This document shows positions 1-7,801 of a stretch of DNA of 64,000 bases, piece after piece. Position numbers and translations under genes: made by a program. Under the pieces are notes generated by a model that searched no databases, was not told where the DNA came from, and was given only the letters and a program-made list of their open reading frames with translations. The stretch comes from an uncultured Pseudomonadota bacterium. Its GTDB lineage: Bacteria; Myxococcota_A; UBA796; SXON01. How positions within the stretch are numbered: position 1 is the stretch's first letter; every line of letters begins with the position of its first letter. The stretch spans positions 62,001 to 126,000 of the forward strand of contig CAIQVJ010000043.1 of assembly GCA_903875225.1 (NCBI GenBank), in the 5' to 3' direction.

Positions 1-2072
1 ACCAGCCCGATCGTCCCGGTCGGAGCGATCACGGTGGTCTGGGCATTGCGGTAGCCGTGGGCCTCGCCGAGGGTGACCGCGGTGTCCCACGCGCTCCGGG
101 CGGCGGCGAGCAGGTCCGCGGGGCACTTCTCCGGGGAGAGCCCCACCGGGCGGATGGTGAGCCCCTCGTACTCTGTCGCCGGCACGTTGTAGGCCGCGCG
201 GCGGTGGTTCCGCATCACGCGGAGCATGTGCTCACGGTTTCGCTTGTACCCCGAAAAGGGCCCGCGCTCCTTGGCGATCCTCGCGCTGGTGGCGTAGCTG
301 TCACCGGTGAGCACGGCGGAGAGCCCGCCGCAGATGGCGCGGCCCTCGGCGGAGTCGTACGGTACGCCCATCACCATGAGCATGGCGCCGAGGTTCGCAT
401 AGCCGAGGCCGAGCGTGCGGAAGTCGTAGGACAACTTGGCGATCTGCGGGCTGGGGTACTGCGCCATGCCGACCGAGATCTCGAGCACGATCGTCCAGAG
501 GTGGATGGCGTGACGGTAGCTGGGGATGTCGAACACCCCGGTCTTCACGTCGTAGAACTTCATCAGGTTCAACGAAGCGAGATTGCAGGCGGTGTCGTCC
601 AGGAACATGTACTCGGAGCACGGATTCGATGCGTTGATCCGGCCGTCCTCCGGGCAGGTGTGCCACTCGTTGATCGTGGTGTCGAACTGCAGCCCCGGAT
701 CGGCGCAGGCCCATGCGGCCATGGCGATCTCGTCCCAGAGCTCCTTCGCCTGCATGGACTTGACGATCTTGCCGGTGTTGCGCGTGCGGAGGTGCCACTC
801 CTCGTCACGCAGCATGGCGTCCATGAAGTTGTTGGGCACCCGCACCGAGTTGTTCGAATTCTGGCCGGAGACGGTGGCGTAGCCTTCGCCGTCCCAGTCG
901 GTGTCGTACACCGGAAAATCGATCGCCACGTAGCCCTGCCGGGCGAACTGCAGCGTGCGAACCACGTAGTTGTCATTCACCCCGACCGCACGGGCCTCTC
1001 GCATCGCCTGACGGAGCGCAGCGTTGTGGCGCGGGTCGAACCGGTGGTTGCCCTGCAGCTCCTCGGTCTCCTTGCAGGCGGCGAGGATCGCGTTCAGGTG
1101 CCGCTGGTTGAGCCTGGAGCCGGTGACGAGCGCCGCGACCTTCTGCTCCTCGTGCACCTTCCAGTCGATGAACCGCTCGACGTCCGGGTGATCGAGATCG
1201 AGGCACACCATCTTGGCGGCCCGGCGCGTGGTCCCGCCGGACTTGATGGCGCCCGCCGCGCGGTCGCCGATCTTCAGGAAGCTCATCAGCCCGGAGCTGC
1301 GACCGCCCCCCGAGAGCTTCTCGCCTTCCCCGCGGATTTTCGAGAAGTTGGTGCCGGTTCCGGATCCGTACTTGAACAAGCGCGCCTCGCGCGTCCACAG
1401 GTCCATGATCCCGCCGTCGTTCACGAGATCGTCCGCCACCGACTGGATGAAGCACGCGTGGGGCTGTGGCCGCTCGTAGCTGCTGCTCGACGCACGAACC
1501 TTGCCCGTGCGCTCGTCGAAGTAGTAGTGACCCTGCGCGGGCCCGTCCACGCCGTAGGCCCAGTTGAGGCCCGTGTTGAACCACTGGGGCGAGTTCGGCG
1601 CACAGATCTGGGCTGCGAGCATGTACCGAAGCTCATCGTAGAAGGCGCGCGCGTCGTCCTCGGTGGAGAAGATGCCATCCTTCCAGCCCCAGTACGTCCA
1701 GCAGCCCGCCAGCCGGTCGAACACCTGCCGGCTGTCGCGCTCGGGCCCGAACCGGCGGTCCTCGCTCATGCCCGCCAGCGCTTCCTCGTCGGGCGCGCGG
1801 CGCGAGAGCCATGCCGGCATGCCCTTCTCCTCCGCCGGCTTCACCGCCGCCGGAATCCCTGCCTTGCGAAAGTACTTCTGCGCGAGGATGTCTACAGCCA
1901 CCTGCGACCAGCCAGCGGGGACCTTCACATCGTCGGCTTCGAACACGAGGCTGCCGTCGGGGTTGCGGATCTCGGAACGGCGGGAGGCGAACTCGAGCAG
2001 CGAATAGGGGGAGACGCCAGCCGCGCGGGATTCGGGGGTGGTCTCGGCGGTGAAGCGGCGGGTGATCTGCAT
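1..2072 (-). CDS. nrdJ: Adenosylcobalamin-dependent (class II) ribonucleotide reductase, C-terminus outside window
   Basis: Reduces ribonucleotides to deoxyribonucleotides in the cytoplasm using adenosylcobalamin, so it needs neither oxygen nor an NrdB radical subunit. About 690 residues are visible from the ATG at 2072; the frame runs off the window start, so the C-terminus is missing. Visible class II landmarks are APNSPQWFNTGL (about residue 155), HACFIQSV (about 207), a glycine-rich KSGGTTRRAAK loop, the active-site NPCSE (about 482) and PTGTIGL close to the window edge. A GGAG Shine-Dalgarno lies 5 nt before the ATG. The gene diverges from merR, and the shared region holds a good promoter, two NrdR boxes and DnaA-like sites. 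Class and reaction are secure from the motifs; whether the protein is a monomer or dimer cannot be seen. Confidence 0.95.
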   Translation of the reverse strand, partial: MQITRRFTAETTPESRAAGVSPYSLLEFASRRSEIRNPDGSLVFEADDVKVPAGWSQVAVDILAQKYFRKAGIPAAVKPAEEKGMPAWLSRRAPDEEALAGMSEDRRFGPERDSRQVFDRLAGCWTYWGWKDGIFSTEDDARAFYDELRYMLAAQICAPNSPQWFNTGLNWAYGVDGPAQGHYYFDERTGKVRASSSSYERPQPHACFIQSVADDLVNDGGIMDLWTREARLFKYGSGTGTNFSKIRGEGEKLSGGGRSSGLMSFLKIGDRAAGAIKSGGTTRRAAKMVCLDLDHPDVERFIDWKVHEEQKVAALVTGSRLNQRHLNAILAACKETEELQGNHRFDPRHNAALRQAMREARAVGVNDNYVVRTLQFARQGYVAIDFPVYDTDWDGEGYATVSGQNSNNSVRVPNNFMDAMLRDEEWHLRTRNTGKIVKSMQAKELWDEIAMAAWACADPGLQFDTTINEWHTCPEDGRINASNPCSEYMFLDDTACNLASLNLMKFYDVKTGVFDIPSYRHAIHLWTIVLEISVGMAQYPSPQIAKLSYDFRTLGLGYANLGAMLMVMGVPYDSAEGRAICGGLSAVLTGDSYATSARIAKERGPFSGYKRNREHMLRVMRNHRRAAYNVPATEYEGLTIRPVGLSPEKCPADLLAAARSAWDTAVTLGEAHGYRNAQTTVIAPTGTIGL

Positions 2073-2188
2073 GGGGACTCCGAACGGGGGCGCTGGGATG
2101 GGTGACGGCTTCGAGGCGGATCGCCGGTCTCGCCCCGAGAGTTCGGGAGGCACGAGACGGGCGGGCGATGACCGCGACCGGGGGCCTG

Positions 2189-2217
2189 ATTCTATGGGCC
2201 CACCCCGGTGAAATCAA
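2189..2217 (-). promoter_or_regulatory. nrdJ promoter
   Basis: On the minus strand TTGATT (2217-2212) and TAGAAT (2194-2189) are separated by exactly 17 bp, a good match to a housekeeping promoter. Initiation near 2182 would give a leader of about 110 nt. The NrdR boxes lie just upstream of the -35. Confidence 0.65.
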
Positions 2218-2225
2218 GGGCGCAG

Positions 2226-2241
2226 CCCCAACATGTTGTGG
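2226..2241. promoter_or_regulatory. NrdR box 1 (proximal)
   Basis: CCCCAACATGTTGTGG matches the conserved core of the NrdR box (C-W-A-N-A-T-N-T-W-G) at every core position. It begins 9 bp upstream of the nrdJ -35. NrdR is the nucleotide-sensing repressor of ribonucleotide reductase genes. Confidence 0.7.
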
Positions 2242-2257
2242 GTTTATTTGATTCGGC

Positions 2258-2273
2258 CCACTACATAATGTGT
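2258..2273. promoter_or_regulatory. NrdR box 2 (distal)
   Basis: CCACTACATAATGTGT matches the NrdR box core with one mismatch (A for T at position 11). It starts exactly 32 bp from box 1, which is the three-helical-turn spacing typical of paired NrdR boxes. Confidence 0.65.
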
Positions 2274-2280
2274 CCATAAC

Positions 2281-2322
2281 TTATCCACGCATATCTGCCG
2301 ACTTCTCCACACGTTATCCATA
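2281..2322 (+). promoter_or_regulatory. Cluster of three DnaA-box-like 9-mers
   Basis: TTATCCACG (2281-2289), TTCTCCACA (2303-2311) and TTATCCATA (2314-2322) each differ from TTATCCACA by one base and all point the same way. They lie in a locally AT-richer stretch upstream of the NrdR boxes. DnaA control of ribonucleotide reductase genes is known in other bacteria; that role is inferred here. Confidence 0.5.
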
Positions 2323-2415
2323 AATCCCTTCGGAAAACGCCCTGCAAGTTGGAGAATTCGCGCATTTTGGGTTCCGGGTCGGGTGGGGTCGCCGGGTCGG
2401 GAATTCATCTTTTTG

Positions 2416-2444
2416 TTGACAGTTATTACTGTCATATTTACAGT
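2416..2444 (+). promoter_or_regulatory. merR promoter with embedded operator, leaderless start
   Basis: TTGACA (2416-2421) and TACAGT (2439-2444) are 17 bp apart. The spacer carries the dyad TGACAGTTATTACTGTCA (2417-2434), and a third ACAGT half-site overlaps the -10, so binding would directly control RNA polymerase. The ATG at 2452 follows the -10 by only 7 nt, which implies a leaderless transcript. Autoregulation by the MerR protein is an inference. Confidence 0.65.
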
Positions 2445-2451
2445 ACTCGGC

Positions 2452-2958
2452 ATGAGCATCTGCCTCCCATCCCCGAACACCCGCTGGAGCCTGGAGCTCC
2501 TCGCCGACGCCGCAGGGGACGTCCTCGACGCGATGCCCGTCCCGGCGGGCGCACGCCCGGACGGCAGGGTCAACCCCCGACCGGACCTCCGCACGCTCCG
2601 CTACTACCAGAGCGTGGGGCTGCTCGATCGCGCCGATCCCGGCGTGCCGCGTTCAGAGGGGTACGGGTACCGCCACCTGCTGCAGGTCGTGGCGACGAAG
2701 GCGCTCCAGGCGCTCGGGCAGCCGCTCGCGCAGATCCAGAGGGGGCTCGCGGGGCGGACCACCGCCGAGCTCGAGGCTGCGATCCGGCCGGCTCTCGGGA
2801 ACGCGGCCACCGGCAGCGTGCCGACCACCGGCCCGGTCCGGTTCGTCACCGTGGAGATCGCCCCCGGCCTGCTCGTGACCATCGACCCCTCGCGACACGA
2901 CGTGGACTCCACCCTCCGCCATCTCCTCAACCACCTTCCCCCTGGAGCAAGACCATGA
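2452..2958 (+). CDS. MerR-family transcriptional regulator
   Basis: 168-residue DNA-binding regulator. The MerR signature LRTLRYYQSVGLLDR is followed by GYRHLLQVVATKALQALGQ and LAQIQRGL, the usual helix-turn-helix, wing and second helix. The first helix (WSLELLADAAG) is separated from the signature by an unusual 20-25-residue stretch rich in P, G and R. The C-terminus (about residues 120-165) has no recognisable effector domain and no cysteine cluster of metal sensors. The ATG at 2452 was preferred over an upstream in-frame start because promoter TTGACA-17-TACAGT ends 7 nt before it. Its stop overlaps the VIT/VWA gene start (ATGA), so the two are translated together, and it probably regulates that gene and itself through the dyad at 2417-2434. 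Ligand unknown. Confidence 0.88.
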   Translation: MSICLPSPNTRWSLELLADAAGDVLDAMPVPAGARPDGRVNPRPDLRTLRYYQSVGLLDRADPGVPRSEGYGYRHLLQVVATKALQALGQPLAQIQRGLAGRTTAELEAAIRPALGNAATGSVPTTGPVRFVTVEIAPGLLVTIDPSRHDVDSTLRHLLNHLPPGARP

Positions 2959-5450
2959 TCCCTTTCCCTGTACATTCCGCGCCCTCCCTCGGCTCCACGG
3001 CGGAGGGATGCGGTGACCTCGGAGGGCTGCTCGCCCTCGTGGCCGGGTCCGAGTGCGCGATGCCCCTGGTGAGCGTGCGCGTGCGCACCCGGATCACGGA
3101 GGTGGTTGCACGTACGGTCGTCGAGCAGCGGTTCCGGAACACGTTCACGGCACCCATGGAGGCGGTGCATCTCTTTCCCGTGCCGTCCGGCGGCGCCGTG
3201 CTGTCCTGTGAGCTCCGCTGTGGGGAGCTCACGGTGCGCGCTGCGTGCGTCGAACGAGGAGCGGCGGAGGCGAAGTTCGCCGCCGCGCGCTCGCAGGGCA
3301 AGCGGGCGGCGCTGCTCACCCAGGAGCGCGCAGACATCCACACCCTCCGCGTCACGAACCTGCCGCCGGGCCAGGAGGTGGTGGTCCGCTTCGAGATCGT
3401 CGAGCGTCTGGGCGCGGAGGACGGGCGGGTGCGGTGGCGGTTCCCGACCGTGATCGCACCGCGGTATCTATCCGGCCGGCCCGTCGACACGGGGACGGGC
3501 CCCGGCGTGCTCCCCGACACGGACCGCGTGCCCGATGCGTCACGGATCTCGCCCCCGCTGCTGCTCACGGGCGGCGCCCGCCTGGACCTCGAAGTCGCGC
3601 TCGACGGCGTACCCGCTCGCCTGGAGAGCTCGCTGCACGCGCTGGCCGTCGAGTTCGAGGGGGGGGTGCGCATCGCCCCCGCCGGGGATGCCCGCTGTGA
3701 TCGGGACTTCGTGCTCGCGCTCACGTGGGCCGACACCCGGGCCGTTCGAACGCGCGCATGCACCGACGGCGGCTACACGTTGGTGCACATCGAGGCGCCG
3801 CTCGAAGCGCCGAGGGTGCTCCCGCGCGACGCCATCTTCGTCGTGGACATCTCGGGGTCGATGGCCGGCTCCAAGATGGACGCCGCGAAGCGTGCGCTCA
3901 CCGCAGCCCTGCATGGGCTCACGAGCGGAGACCGGTTCCAGCTGATCGCGTTCGACGACCGGATCGAGCTCCACGCGCCGGACTTCGTCGCCTACGACGC
4001 TGGCAGTCTCGCGAAGGCCGACCGCTGGGTCGCCGCACTGCGCCCCCGCGGCGGGACCGAGATGCTCCCAGCCATCGGCGAGGCGCTCAAGGGAACGACG
4101 CCGGCCGGGCGGCTGCGGACGGTGCTGTTCGTGACCGATGGACAGGCTCACAACGAGCAGGAGCTCGTCGCCGCAGTGGCGAACCGGCGAGCGGGGGTGA
4201 GCGCGGGCGGCGGGGAAGCGCGCTTCTTCACCCTGGGGATCGACACTGCGGTGAACGAGGCCCTGCTCTCCCGTCTCGCGAGGGTGGGCGGCGGGACCGC
4301 CACGTTCGCAACGCCTTCCGACGACATCGAGGCCGTCGTGGCCCGGATGGAGGCACGTTTCGGGAGCCCGGTGGCGCTCGACGTGCGGGTGACCGGGGGC
4401 GAGGTGGCCCGCCCGGAGCCGGAGGCGCTGTTCGCAGGGCTTGGCGTGGGGGTGCTGCTGAAGGGCGCGCCGGCGCAGGTGGCCCTGAGCATGCGCACCG
4501 CGGCAGGGAACGAGACCGTGCTGCTGGACACCACGCCGCTCCACGGCATGGGAGGGACGTTCCGCGCGCTCTGGGCCCGGGAGCGGGTCGCGATGCTCGA
4601 GGATCGGCTCGTGCTCAAGCCGTTCGAGGAGGAGGCCCTGCGTCCCGAGATCATCCGGACCGCGCTCTTCCAGGGGGAGGAAACGCAGGAGGGGTCGGGG
4701 ATCGCCTCGCGGTACACGGCTTTTGTGGCGGTGGAGGAGACCACCACGGTGGGCGGCGAGCGGGTCACGGTCGTGCAGGGCCATCCGCTGCCGGCGCAGT
4801 GGGAAGAACAGGCGGACATGGGGCTCGTGGCCCAGATGGCGCCGGGTGCAGGCGCCCCGCAGATGCTGGCATCGCCGACGCCCCGTGGCTTCGGCGGGCC
4901 CTACCCGTCAAGGGCGGCGCCTCGGCCCGCAGCGCCCGCGGCCAAGACCTCGGGCGTGCTCGGTCGGGTCAGGTCGATGTTCACCACACCGGCAGCGCCC
5001 CCGGAGCGCGACGACGCAGCGATCTTCGATGTCGACGCGGTCAGCGCCGCGAGCACCACGTTCGGGAGCACCCCTGCGCCGGCGGCACCCGCCGCCCGGC
5101 CGGCCGCGAGCGCCGACGCCCTGAAAAAGGGCGCTGCGCCTGCGCCAGATGCCGAGCTTGCGGCCACGCAAGGGGCAGACGGCAGCTTTGGCGGCGACGT
5201 CGCCCGCACAGCCGCGGCCCTGTTCACGCTGATCCTGCTCGGGAACACCCGCACCCAGGGACTGCGGAAGCGCAACGTGCAGAAGGCGGCGAGCTGGCTG
5301 CTCGGGCGCACCGAACCCGAGGCTTTGCTCGCCCTGGCTGCGCTCCACGCGGCGGAGCGCGGCGAAGCTCCTGCTACTCCATCTGCGGCGCTACTCGGAG
5401 CGGGCCGGGAGGGTCGGCTGCTTGCCGACTTGACCCACCCGCGCGCGTGA
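2955..5450 (+). CDS. VIT and von Willebrand factor A domain protein
   Basis: 831 residues with the layout of inter-alpha-trypsin-inhibitor heavy-chain-like bacterial proteins. The VIT domain (about 25-170) includes TRITEVVARTVVEQRFRN. The VWA domain (about 290-460) has intact MIDAS residues: DISGS (about 297), Thr in GGTEM (about 367) and Asp in VTDGQ (about 394). A Pro/Ala-rich linker (about 640-730) precedes a short C-terminal piece with GADGSFGGDVARTAA and KAASWLLGR, which resembles one repeat of an alpha/alpha toroid. No signal peptide or transmembrane segment is visible, so it is probably cytoplasmic. GGAG lies 7 nt before the ATG, which overlaps the merR stop. It probably mediates protein-protein contacts; the partner is unknown. 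Confidence 0.9.
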   Translation: MIPFPVHSAPSLGSTAEGCGDLGGLLALVAGSECAMPLVSVRVRTRITEVVARTVVEQRFRNTFTAPMEAVHLFPVPSGGAVLSCELRCGELTVRAACVERGAAEAKFAAARSQGKRAALLTQERADIHTLRVTNLPPGQEVVVRFEIVERLGAEDGRVRWRFPTVIAPRYLSGRPVDTGTGPGVLPDTDRVPDASRISPPLLLTGGARLDLEVALDGVPARLESSLHALAVEFEGGVRIAPAGDARCDRDFVLALTWADTRAVRTRACTDGGYTLVHIEAPLEAPRVLPRDAIFVVDISGSMAGSKMDAAKRALTAALHGLTSGDRFQLIAFDDRIELHAPDFVAYDAGSLAKADRWVAALRPRGGTEMLPAIGEALKGTTPAGRLRTVLFVTDGQAHNEQELVAAVANRRAGVSAGGGEARFFTLGIDTAVNEALLSRLARVGGGTATFATPSDDIEAVVARMEARFGSPVALDVRVTGGEVARPEPEALFAGLGVGVLLKGAPAQVALSMRTAAGNETVLLDTTPLHGMGGTFRALWARERVAMLEDRLVLKPFEEEALRPEIIRTALFQGEETQEGSGIASRYTAFVAVEETTTVGGERVTVVQGHPLPAQWEEQADMGLVAQMAPGAGAPQMLASPTPRGFGGPYPSRAAPRPAAPAAKTSGVLGRVRSMFTTPAAPPERDDAAIFDVDAVSAASTTFGSTPAPAAPAARPAASADALKKGAAPAPDAELAATQGADGSFGGDVARTAAALFTLILLGNTRTQGLRKRNVQKAASWLLGRTEPEALLALAALHAAERGEAPATPSAALLGAGREGRLLADLTHPRA

Positions 5451-5482
5451 GTAACTGCACTCTTCCACCAAGGAAGGCTGCA

Positions 5483-6007
5483 ATGTCACTTTGTATCTCC
5501 CCCGCTCGCACCGCCGTCACGGCCGCCGGATTGCTCGCCAGCGCGGCGCTGGCGCTCGCCCCCTCTCCCGCGCAGGCTGGCGTCGGCTTCAGCGCCGGCG
5601 GCTTCGCGTACACGGACGGCACATCGTTCGCTCCGAGCATCGACTACCGCGCCAAGGGCCTGCTGGTGCAGGTGCACCTCCTGGACCTGCTCTCCGGCCC
5701 GGCCGTCGGGGGCGGGTTCGCCCTCAACACCGGGGCTGACGTGACCTACGTGGTGATCAAGAAGAAGTGCGCGCCAGAAGTGGAGGGCGTGTTCATGCCC
5801 GGCATCGGATTCCGCGTCGCCGATCTGGGCGACATCGGGTTCAACGCGATGGCGAAGGCCAGGTTCGGCGCCGAGATGAAGAAAGGCATCGGCTTCGGCA
5901 TGTACGTGGTCCCGGCACTCGGCGTCTCGAACTTCTACGGCAAGATCACCCCGAACTATGGCGGCGGCGTCGAGGTGAGCGCGTGGTTCGTCGAGGGCAA
6001 GCAGTAG
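5483..6007 (+). CDS. Exported protein of unknown function
   Basis: 174 residues starting with a clear Sec signal peptide (hydrophobic run TAAGLLASAALALA, cleavage likely after AQA near residue 32). The mature part is glycine-rich with alternating hydrophobic residues (GVGFSAGGFAYTDG, GIGFGMYVVPALGVSNFYG), suggesting a small beta-rich periplasmic or outer-membrane protein. Two cysteines at most are seen (one in KKKCAPE). A strong AAGGAAGG Shine-Dalgarno precedes the ATG. It lies 32 nt after the VIT/VWA gene and 3 nt before the thioesterase, so it may share their transcript. No family was recognised. Confidence 0.85.
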   Translation: MSLCISPARTAVTAAGLLASAALALAPSPAQAGVGFSAGGFAYTDGTSFAPSIDYRAKGLLVQVHLLDLLSGPAVGGGFALNTGADVTYVVIKKKCAPEVEGVFMPGIGFRVADLGDIGFNAMAKARFGAEMKKGIGFGMYVVPALGVSNFYGKITPNYGGGVEVSAWFVEGKQ

Positions 6008-6010
6008 GCC

Positions 6011-6484
6011 GTGGCGGAGACTGTACCGGTCGTACGCACCCGCGTGGAGATGACCCAGCTCGTCCTGCCCGAACACACCAACGCAATCGGGACGATCTTC
6101 GGAGGCCAGGTCGCGGCGTGGATCGACATCTGCGCGGCGATCGCCGCGCAGCGGTTCTGCCGACGCCAGGTGGTCACGCTGTCGATCGACAGCCTCGAGT
6201 TCCTGCATCCCATCCAGCGGGGGCACATCGCCGTGTTTCAGGCATGCGTGAACGCCGCCTGGCGTACGTCGATGGAGATCGGCGTGCGCGTGGAGGGGGA
6301 GGACCCGATGACCGGGGACCGCACCCACACCGCGAGCGCGTACTGCACCTTCGTGGCGCTCGACGCGAACGGGCGGCCCACGCGGGTGCCCGAGCTCGAA
6401 TGCGCGCCCGGCGACGAAGAGAGGCGCAGGACCGAGGCGGCCGCCCGGAGAGAGGAGCGCCTGCGCCGGTCAAGACCGGTGTAG
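6011..6484 (+). CDS. Acyl-CoA thioesterase, hotdog fold (YciA/ACOT type)
   Basis: 157 residues forming a single hotdog domain that would hydrolyse acyl-CoA to free acid and CoA in the cytoplasm. The N-terminal block NAIGTIFGGQVAAWIDI fits the N-x2-GxIFGG-x4-D pattern of YciA/BFIT-type thioesterases, with Asp as the expected catalytic residue. The downstream strands (VVTLSIDSLEFLHPIQRG, TASAYCTFVALD) are also typical. The tail is very basic and Glu/Arg-rich (EERRRTEAAARREERLRR). The GTG start follows the previous stop by 3 nt. Chain-length specificity cannot be read from the sequence. Confidence 0.85.
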   Translation: MAETVPVVRTRVEMTQLVLPEHTNAIGTIFGGQVAAWIDICAAIAAQRFCRRQVVTLSIDSLEFLHPIQRGHIAVFQACVNAAWRTSMEIGVRVEGEDPMTGDRTHTASAYCTFVALDANGRPTRVPELECAPGDEERRRTEAAARREERLRRSRPV

Positions 6485-6585
6485 CCTCGGCGCCCGATCC
6501 GGCTCCAGCGGCGTTCCGTGGCCCGGGGCGACGGCCGATCCCGCGAGGCGAGCCGCCCCACAGGTGATCCGTTCGCCGTACAGGA

Positions 6586-6591
6586 TACCGG
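6586..6591 (+). promoter_or_regulatory. Possible -10 (TACCGG) for a leaderless GHL10 gene
   Basis: GATACCGG ends 7 nt before the ATG at 6599 and no Shine-Dalgarno is present. It fits the recurring TA-hexamer position in this window, but the hexamer is weak (TACCGG) and no -35 was found. Confidence 0.3.
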
Positions 6592-6598
6592 TCGGACC

Positions 6599-7801
6599 AT
6601 GATCCTGACCCTACTGCTCGGCTGCACCGCCCCCCTGGGCACCATCCACCACGCAGGCGTGACCGGCGACGCAGACTCCGACGCAGACTCCGATGCGGAC
6701 TCCGATGCGGACTCCGACACGGACACCGACGCCGAGCCCGACACCGGCGAGCTGCGCGGCGTCTGGGTGGACCGCTGGACCTTCAGCTCTGCCGACGATG
6801 TCGAGACAATCATGGAGAACTCTGCTTCCGCTGGCTTCAACACCGTCTTCTTCCAAATCCGCGGCAACGCGGATGCCTACTACGACTCGCAGTACGAGCC
6901 GTGGTCGAAGAACCTCACCGGCACGCTGGGCCAGGACCCGGGCTGGGATCCGCTCCAGGTAGCGGTGGAGTCGGGCCATTCGCATGGCCTGGCCGTACAT
7001 GCCTATGTGAACGCGTTTCCCCTCTGGGCAGGCACCACGGCTCCGACCGAGTCGACGCCGCGCCATGCCTATCTGGCACACCCGGACTGGCTGGTCGCCG
7101 ACGGGGCAGGCACGCCGATGGCGCTCAACTCCAGCTACGTGTGGATGAGCCCGGGAAACCCGGCCGTGCGGGCGCGCCTGCAGGACGTGGTCGAGGACAT
7201 CGTCACCCACTACGACGTCGATGGCGTGCACCTCGATCTGGTCCGATACCCGGGGGCGGACTACTCGCACGACGCCACCAGCGAGGCTGAGTGGGACCGC
7301 GCGACCTACCCGGACTACGGCGACTGGCAGCGCGCGATGGTCGTGGAGGCGGTACAGCAGGTGCGCAGCGTCTCGCCGGTGCCCGTGACGGCCGCGGTGT
7401 GGGGGGTGTACGAGAACGACTGGGGGTGGTCGTCGGTGAGCGAGGGGCGGAACGACTACTACCAGGACAGCCGGGCCTTCCTCTCGGAGGGAGCGACCGA
7501 CGGGAACATGCCGATGATCTACTGGCCGGTCACCGCGGCGCCATGCGACCGCCTCGATTTTACGACCCTGGTCCAGGACTTCGTCGCACACGACGCGGGC
7601 CGCTACATCTTCGCGGGCATCTCGGCCGATCTGGGGGAGGCCGACACGCTCGCCTGCATCGAGAGCGCGCGGGCCAACGGGGCCCGCGGCATCGTGATCT
7701 TCGACTACGGGCTGATGCAGGACGGCGGCTGGCTGCAGGACCTGAAGACCGAGGCGTTCGCGACACCCACCACCCTGCCGAACTACCCCTGGAGGCACTG
7801 A
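6599..7801 (+). CDS. GHL10-family (glycosyl-hydrolase-like 10, DUF187) lipoprotein
   Basis: 400-residue predicted lipoprotein. The leader is only 8 residues (MILTLLLG) before Cys9. A repetitive acidic linker (DADSDADSD-type, about residues 24-46) separates the lipid anchor from the catalytic domain. The domain opens with ELRGVWVDRW and includes AGFNTVFFQIRGNADAYY, HAYVNAFPLW and GVHLDLVRYPG, the pattern of GHL10 (beta/alpha)8 proteins that act on surface or cell-wall glycans. An in-frame start 81 nt upstream would destroy the lipoprotein leader, so the ATG at 6599 was chosen. The stop overlaps the start of the molybdopterin protein (TGATG). The substrate is not predictable. Confidence 0.87.
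   Translation: MILTLLLGCTAPLGTIHHAGVTGDADSDADSDADSDADSDTDTDAEPDTGELRGVWVDRWTFSSADDVETIMENSASAGFNTVFFQIRGNADAYYDSQYEPWSKNLTGTLGQDPGWDPLQVAVESGHSHGLAVHAYVNAFPLWAGTTAPTESTPRHAYLAHPDWLVADGAGTPMALNSSYVWMSPGNPAVRARLQDVVEDIVTHYDVDGVHLDLVRYPGADYSHDATSEAEWDRATYPDYGDWQRAMVVEAVQQVRSVSPVPVTAAVWGVYENDWGWSSVSEGRNDYYQDSRAFLSEGATDGNMPMIYWPVTAAPCDRLDFTTLVQDFVAHDAGRYIFAGISADLGEADTLACIESARANGARGIVIFDYGLMQDGGWLQDLKTEAFATPTTLPNYPWRH
6669..6735 (+). repeat. 12-bp tandem repeat encoding Asp-Ser-Asp-Ala linker
   Basis: Imperfect 12-bp units (GACTCCGATGCG and variants) repeat about five times and encode the DSDA linker behind the lipid cysteine. Such arrays can change length by replication slippage; the reading frame is kept because each unit is 12 bp. 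Confidence 0.8.

Noticed and set aside
57..2105. Long open frame on the plus strand opposite nrdJ
   Set aside because: It is an antisense frame typical of high-GC genes; the minus strand encodes an unmistakable class II ribonucleotide reductase.
2073..2182. Possible cobalamin riboswitch in the nrdJ leader
   Set aside because: A GAGACCGGC string recalls part of the B12 box, but the flanking conserved bases are missing and the leader of about 110 nt is too short.
2281..2322. Replication origin
   Set aside because: Three DnaA-like sites are too few, no dnaA, dnaN or gidA gene is near, and gene regulation of nrdJ explains them better.
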